A stretch of DNA of 64,000 nucleotides, from the NCBI RefSeq assembly GCF_932526225.1, contig NC_064034.1, positions 10,541,387 to 10,605,386 of the forward strand. The letters run 5' to 3'. The notes under the pieces are model-generated. The model was not told the origin of the DNA. It saw nothing but the letters and a program-made list of their open reading frames with translations, and made no database searches. The position numbers and the translations under genes were made by a program. The stretch's first letter is position 1, and every line of letters begins with the position of its first letter. This DNA is from Nematostella vectensis (taxonomy: Eukaryota > Cnidaria > Anthozoa > Actiniaria > Edwardsiidae). This document shows positions 58,701 to 64,000 of the stretch, piece after piece.

Positions 58701-61232
58701 GAAGGACCAATAAACAAAGGCTAAACCAAACACAACTCCCTGGCTAAACCTAGTGTGCATGGGGTCTTGCCAAAAAGTGTGGGGTTGAAGCATGTACTTG
58801 TTTAAAGCCTTCCTCAAATGGATTCCACACTTTGTCACATGTAAAGGGAAAGTTGTAGGACCAAAAGGCTACCAAATGGGTACTGGTCATTCGTGAATAT
58901 TGAAGTTATAAATAAACTTATGGTCTTCAATGGATACTTGTTAATATAATAAAAATCATTATAAATGTACATCTTTCTCTGCATTAAGCAAAATATATCT
59001 AAATCCATTGTTTAATTTTGGTCATAGAATTACCATTTGTCAGTTGCGTCTGCTACTTGTGCTGGCAAGGTTTTATAAAACCCACTATTTTGGCATAGAA
59101 TTGTCATTTGTCAGTTGCATCTGCTACTTGTGCTGGCAAGGTTGTATAAAACCTATCATTTTGGCAGCATTGTGTAGTTATTTGATAATCTGACTGAATT
59201 TAGGGATAATGAGTTTAAATCTACTCTCATATATCCAATAACCCCGAATAAACAGCACAACAAGGCAATGAAAAATCTAATATATAAAAATGAAGTGTTA
59301 TTCATATTAGTAAACAGGGTGATACATATGTGGTTATACATACCTGGGGTATAACTAAAATATCAGAGAATATGATGGCTGAATCCAGATCATACCTTCG
59401 GATGGGCTGCAATTATAACAGATAATAGATCAATAAGTGGACTAAAAGAGGACTAAAAGTTTCAGCATAAGGGGGGGAGCTGAACTCCAACAGCACCACA
59501 GGATTGATGGAAGGGGTGATAGGCATGGACATACCTTATTTAATTTTCGCGTCACTTTAATTTCGCAAATGTCATGACATTAAAAGATTTGCGAAAATAA
59601 AGTGACACGAAAATTAAGTGTCGCGAAAATTAGGATGCATGATATTAAGTGAATGCACAAGAAGCCTCTGGGGGAATATTGGCCGTTTAATAAGCTTTAT
59701 GGAAACACTTTGTCTATTTAGTCATCTAAGGTTCATAAAGTATGGTAAGTGGTTGAGTTGAACCTGTATTTATAGATTTTTATGAAACTAAATTTAGCCC
59801 ATGCATCTTTCTGTTCCAAATTGTTTCAGTTTTGATGATTACAGCACATTTTAATTTCACTTGTTTTGCTTGATTCTATTATCCCAAAATCGTGAAAGCT
59901 GGTTGTTTTGAGTAATAAGTTAAAAAAGTCTAATAAATATACTGTTGCAACCAATCTGCCTGCCTCTTCCTTCTGTGGTTACACACATGCCCATTAGTAA
60001 GATCCAAAAGCAGAGACGCAACCTTCCTTTTGTGATTACCTGTAAAGTTAGTTCACAAGCCATTTCTGGTGTCTGCACAATCTTGAAAAAGTCTGCTCCA
60101 TTTTCTTCTTTAAATTTCCGAAACTCTGAAGTGAAAAATAAGTTTGTTTGAAGGAGAAGACCAAGCTAGGTGTATGGGTTTTAAATATTAAATAATCCAA
60201 TGTAATTTGAGATTAGAGCATGCAGTAAATTACATTGTTCATTTTACAGGTATCCTGCATACACCTGTACCCATTACTCCTAAAATTTTGCAAAGTAGCT
60301 AGAGCAGTGCCTTATTTTAGAATCTGTGAAACTTTTCTGGTGAGGGGGTAAACTACATTAATTTTGGGCCTAGCAAATGTTTTGATCAGCTTTTACTTTA
60401 TTTTTTTTTTCCAGACAGGACAATACTTGCAGGACAATTCCAAACATATGACTATAGGTTATTTGGCTTTTTCAGTTTGGATAAAACGGCAAGTAAAAAT
60501 TTGATACTGTTAAGAAATTCATAATGCCCATATTAGCCATTGAAAAACAAAAAAAAAACTTAGAGGTAATTCTAAAAAATATCAATGAATAGACATTGTG
60601 GATGACTCCCCATTGCTGTAATAACTGACCCTTGACAACAATTGGAAATTTGGCTGGTGTGTTTCATTTGAAATGTCATATGGATGGCTGAAACTCATTT
60701 CAAGGTTATTTGCGCCTGTTCTGGGGCACATTTTATATCTCAGGTCAGCTGGGGGTCGGTAAAATGTGAACATGCGTTCTAACCCCCTATGGTTTCCCTG
60801 TTTCATACCAATACTACATTCAGAACGACAGCAAAGCACTCTGTTAAATTACACGAACTCTTCGATAAAAATCTTATCGAGAAATAATGCAATAAGTAAG
60901 TATTTATTTACAAATTCAGAAACTCCCCTGTCAAGCTGGTCACGTCCTATTCCAATCAGCTTTCTGTGTTTTGGCCATCTTTGCAGAATTGCATAAAACC
61001 CAGAATCTCTCTCAGGAAACTATGCATACATACTATATACAACAAAACAATCGAAAAGGGTATATCATGCCGGTTTTTTTTTTTTTTTAGTGTTTTACAA
61101 ACCTGGTAGGTACCGTCCCGCTTGTCTCATGACCCATACCGGAACACGATCCACACTTTCCCCCTTGGCAGCGCGTAATATCCGATCGTTTTGCAGTGCT
61201 GGAAAGTCTTTGCTTTCTTCGAGATTCGCCAT
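55709..61232 (-). CDS. UROD: Uroporphyrinogen decarboxylase
   Basis: Cytosolic fifth enzyme of haem synthesis, removing four carboxylates from uroporphyrinogen III. Ten exons on the minus strand: 61232-61103, 60125-60040, 59406-59344, 58669-58589, 57643-57527, 57419-57258, 56817-56689, 56350-56250, 56153-56090, 55891-55709; 371 residues (human 367). Substrate-binding residues are all in place: MRQAGRYL (Arg37 region), IFSDIL (Asp86), SYMIEGGG (Tyr164) and [10 protein letters not shown] (His339). [39 protein letters not shown] and [14 protein letters not shown] also match the family. For exon 9 the donor CAT|GTAAGT must be used instead of the nearer TATG|GTAGTC, because only the first keeps phase with exon 10. 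Introns hold a LINE fragment, a MITE-like copy and minisatellites. Confidence 0.97.
56345..56680 (-). repeat. ~85-bp minisatellite made from the UROD exon 8 acceptor
   Basis: Nearly four copies of a unit containing GCAATTGGTGTGAGCACCATTTACACAG, then TCTGAAATGGTAG. Forward ACAGTCTGAAATGGTAGCAA at 56345 is the real exon 8 boundary (CCATTTCAG|ACTGT on the minus strand), and near-identical strings recur in intron 7 at about 56437, 56520 and 56608. The copy near 56608 preserves the whole acceptor. Confidence 0.85.
57748..58165 (-). mobile_element. 5'-truncated LINE fragment (reverse-transcriptase ORF C-terminus)
   Basis: On the minus strand the frame at 58160-57950 reads [29 protein letters not shown], then [16 protein letters not shown], which is the usual C-terminal pattern of non-LTR retrotransposon ORF2 (YxxR ... 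SFSYxGAxIWNxLPxxIR ... SLxxFK). It ends in an ATT microsatellite (forward AATAATAATAGT near 57760), as CR1/L2-type elements often do. The fragment is dead and lies in UROD intron 4. Confidence 0.6.
59020..59165 (+). repeat. ~72-bp tandem duplication in UROD intron 3
   Basis: Two copies carry CATTTGTCAGTTGCGTCTGC and then TACTTGTGCTGGCAAGGTT, TATAAAACC and ATTTTGGCA in the same order, offset by about 72 bp. Confidence 0.88.
59530..59895 (-). mobile_element. Interspersed MITE-like repeat, copy B (UROD intron 2)
   Basis: A palindrome at 59539-59620 (TTAATTTTCGCGTCACTTT and AAAGTGACACGAAAATTAA) is followed by sequence matching copy A at 48600-48990 in reverse orientation: GCACAAGAAGCCTCTGGGGG, GGCCGTTTAATAAGCTTT and TATTTATAGATTTTTATGAAAC. 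Confidence 0.7.
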
Positions 61233-61630
61233 AGAGACTAACTATAAGGTTGAGTGGGGCAGGGAATTGAAAGAATACAGTGGAGGAGTGCAGCTCGTGT
61301 GGAAATCGTCTTGGAATCACAGCTGGAAAGAATATTATGATTGATCGAAGACCATGCAGAGATTTGACCGAGCGGGGATTGAGTCTAGTACACAGCAAAC
61401 CCACGATTAAACAGCAGATTAGTGACCCCTTCAGGGGCGGTAGGTTTGTTAGGCAAAACTCTGATAATAAACCACGAATTTCCCTCTACCACGAATTTCC
61501 CTCTAATTTGGCTAAAATGTGCCTTGTTTGCGACGCGCTCTCCATCTTTGATTACGAAACCAGGTCAAGTTACGTTGCGTAATCCCAGTCACTACCACGT
61601 GGCGCAAGAACTGTCCCTGGAACTTTCAAG

Positions 61631-63343
61631 CATAATTTGTAAACCCCATTCTTGCAAACCATAATTTGTAAACCCCATTCTTGCAAACCATAATTTGTAA
61701 ACCCCATTCTTGCAAACCAAAATTTGTAAACCCCATTCTTGCAAACCATAATTTGTAAACCCATTCTTGCAAACCATAATTTGTAAACCCCATTCTTGCA
61801 AACCATAATTTGTAAACCCCATTCTTGCAAACCATAATTTGTAAACCCCATTCTTGCAAACCATAATTTGTAAACTCCATTCTTGCAAACCATAATTTGT
61901 AAACCCCATTCTTGCAAACCATAATTTGTAAACCCCATTCTTGCAAACCATAATTTGTAAACCCCATTCTTGCAAACCATAATTTGTAAACCCCATTCTT
62001 GCAAACCATAATTTGTAAACCCCATTCTTGCAAACCATAATTTGTAAACCCCATTCTTGCAAACCATAATTTGTAAACCGCATTCTTGCAAACCATAATT
62101 TGTAAACCCCATTCTTGCAAACCATAATTTGTAAACCCCATTCTTGCAAACCATAATTTGTAAACCCCATTCTTGCAAACCATAATTTGTAAACCCCATT
62201 TTTGCAAACCATAATTTGTAAACCCCATTCTTGCAAACCATAATTTGTAAACCCCATTCTTGCAAACCATAATTTGTAAACCCCATTCTTGCAAACCAAA
62301 ATTTGTAAACCCCATTCTTGCAAACCATAATTTGTAAACCCATTCTTGCAAACCATAATTTGTAAACCCCATTCTTGCAAACCATAATTTGTAAACCCCA
62401 TTCTTGCAAACCATAATTTGTAAACCCCATTCTTGCAAACCATAATTTGTAAACTCCATTCTTGCAAACCATAATTTGTAAACCCCATTCTTGCAAACCA
62501 TAATTTGTAAACCCCATTCTTGCAAACCATAATTTGTAAACCCCATTCTTGCAAACCATAATTTGTAAACCCCATTCTTGCAAACCATAATTTGTAAACC
62601 CCATTCTTGCAAACCATAATTTGTAAACCCCATTCTTGCAAACCATAATTTGTAAACCGCATTCTTGCAAACCATAATTTGTAAACCCCATTCTTGCAAA
62701 CCATAATTTGTAAACCCCATTCTTGCAAACCATAATTTGTAAACCCCATTCTTGCAAACCATAATTTGTAAACCCCATTTTTGCAAACCATAATTTGTAA
62801 ACCCCATTCTTGCAAACCATAATTTGTAAACCCCATTCTTGCAAACCATAATTTGTAAACCCCATTCTTGCAAACCATAATTTGTAAACCCCATTCTTGC
62901 AAACCATAATTTGTAAACCCCATTCTTGCAAACCATAATTTGTAAACCCCATTCTTGCAAACCATAATTTGTAAACCGCATTCTTGCAAACCATAATTTG
63001 TAAACCGCATTCTTGCAAACCATAATTTGTAAACCCCATTCTTGCAAACCATAATTTGTAAACCCCATTCTTGCAAACCATAATTTGTAAACCCCATTCT
63101 TGCAAACCATAATTTGTAAACCCCATTCTCGCAAACCATAATTTGTAAACCCCATTCTTGCAAACCATAATTTGTAAACCACATTCTTGCAAACCATAAT
63201 TTGTAAACCGCATTCTTGCAAACCATAATTTGTAAACCCCATTCTTGCAAACCATAATTTGTAAACCCCATTCTTGCAAACCATAATTTGTAAACCCCAT
63301 TCTTGCAAACCATAATTTGTAAACCCCATTCTCGCAAACCATC
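61631..63343 (-). repeat. 29-bp minisatellite, about 59 copies
   Basis: The forward unit is CCATAATTTGTAAACCCCAT followed by TCTTGCAAA. Copies are almost identical. A run of about 20 units carrying five marker variants (AACCAAAATTT, a 28-bp unit, AAACTCC, AACCGCATT, CATTTTTGC) occurs twice at an offset of 579 bp, showing a recent block duplication. It lies about 400 bp upstream of the UROD start. Confidence 0.98.
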
Positions 63344-64000
63344 TAGCCGCGCTTTGGTTGATTTCTCTCAAGGTCGCGCATGAAAAATTTGAGAAACCAT
63401 CCAAGTTTTTGTTTTTTACTAAAATAATAACACGCCTCCGGTCTTTTGATTATTAAAGATCCAAGAGTACAAATATTATAAAGGTATAAAGTGCATTGGA
63501 ATAATCCGAATCCCTTCTATGAACTGCAGTAACACGGTGATTTTGTCCTAGATGAGTGACTTTGTTACATGCAAGTAGCAGAAAAATCTTAATTACCCGT
63601 GCAAAACATGCAAAATGTCAGGAAAATTCACATTGCCCGTGCAAAACCAAGCAAAAAGGCTCCGCACTTGGCGATCAAAAACTAGAAACAACACCAAATA
63701 CAAACTTATTTGTATATGGTATAGCAAAGTTCGTAGCGTTAAAATTGTCGTCGTCTACCTCGACAAGACCATAAATTATCACGGCTATAATGTAAACAGG
63801 TAAAAACACATTTTAGCGGGCAGCTACCATGTCTACGTTGCGACATCTCATATTGCACAAGTCCCTAGGGCATACTTCAATCAGCAGTTGCGCCATCCAG
63901 AGGTGCGCTTGACGCTAGAGTACATGGGCAGCGGAAGCAAAAAAAAAAAGATTGGGGGGAACAACACAAATTTAAAGTGTTTTATCTCCGAGCCCCCTTC
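63344..64000. other. Non-coding end of window, nothing recognised
   Basis: AT-rich sequence after the 29-bp array. Two overlapping open frames (63556-63774 and 63615-63803) show no family features. No tRNA, exon or transposon end is evident. Confidence 0.5.

Noticed and set aside
61570-63404. Three overlapping minus-strand frames of about 580-590 codons
   Set aside because: They are the same 29-bp minisatellite read in three frames. Nothing codon-like or unique is present apart from short flanks.

Overview
The window is animal nuclear DNA. Genes are split into many short GT-AG exons, histone H4 ends in a histone stem-loop, and the DNA is AT-rich with minisatellites, long poly(C)/poly(G) runs and small inverted-repeat transposons. 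Gene content and style suggest a cnidarian, probably a sea anemone such as Nematostella; this is inference without a database search. Exon models were built by hand from open frames, GT-AG boundaries and phase matching. Every multi-exon model listed closes in frame.

Layout. 1-105: possible exon of a minus-strand gene cut by the window edge. 3934-29705 (+): a 22-exon, 1486-residue multi-Tudor protein with one CCCH zinc finger, probably a germline/piRNA-pathway factor. Its first intron carries a 33-bp minisatellite of about 88 copies. Intron 18 carries a 24-bp minisatellite split by a 1022-bp transposon with about 105-bp inverted ends. Its 7.7-kb intron 19 holds a rhodopsin-class receptor gene on the opposite strand (20449-22551). 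Decayed copies of the last Tudor exon lie just downstream. 31249-35361 (+): an 11-exon gene joining a J-domain to a full-length but divergent RNA 3'-terminal phosphate cyclase domain. 35738-41345 (-): exosome subunit EXOSC3, whose first intron holds a piggyBac-like non-autonomous element. 42031-42342 (+): histone H4. 43874-47394 (-): ZRANB2, a splicing factor with two RanBP2 zinc fingers and an RS tail. 47682-54707 (+): SPTLC1, facing ZRANB2 across 287 bp. 55709-61232 (-): uroporphyrinogen decarboxylase. 61631-63343: a 29-bp minisatellite of about 59 copies upstream of UROD.

The genes are mostly unrelated housekeeping genes (RNA exosome, splicing, sphingolipid and haem synthesis, chromatin) plus one germline-type Tudor gene. 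They lie as convergent pairs (J-RTC/EXOSC3, SPTLC1/UROD) and divergent pairs (EXOSC3/H4, ZRANB2/SPTLC1). The strongest candidate for something undescribed is the J-domain/RNA-cyclase fusion. One 170-nt exon encodes both the end of the J domain and the first strand of the cyclase, and the cyclase keeps its catalytic histidine while losing several otherwise conserved residues.
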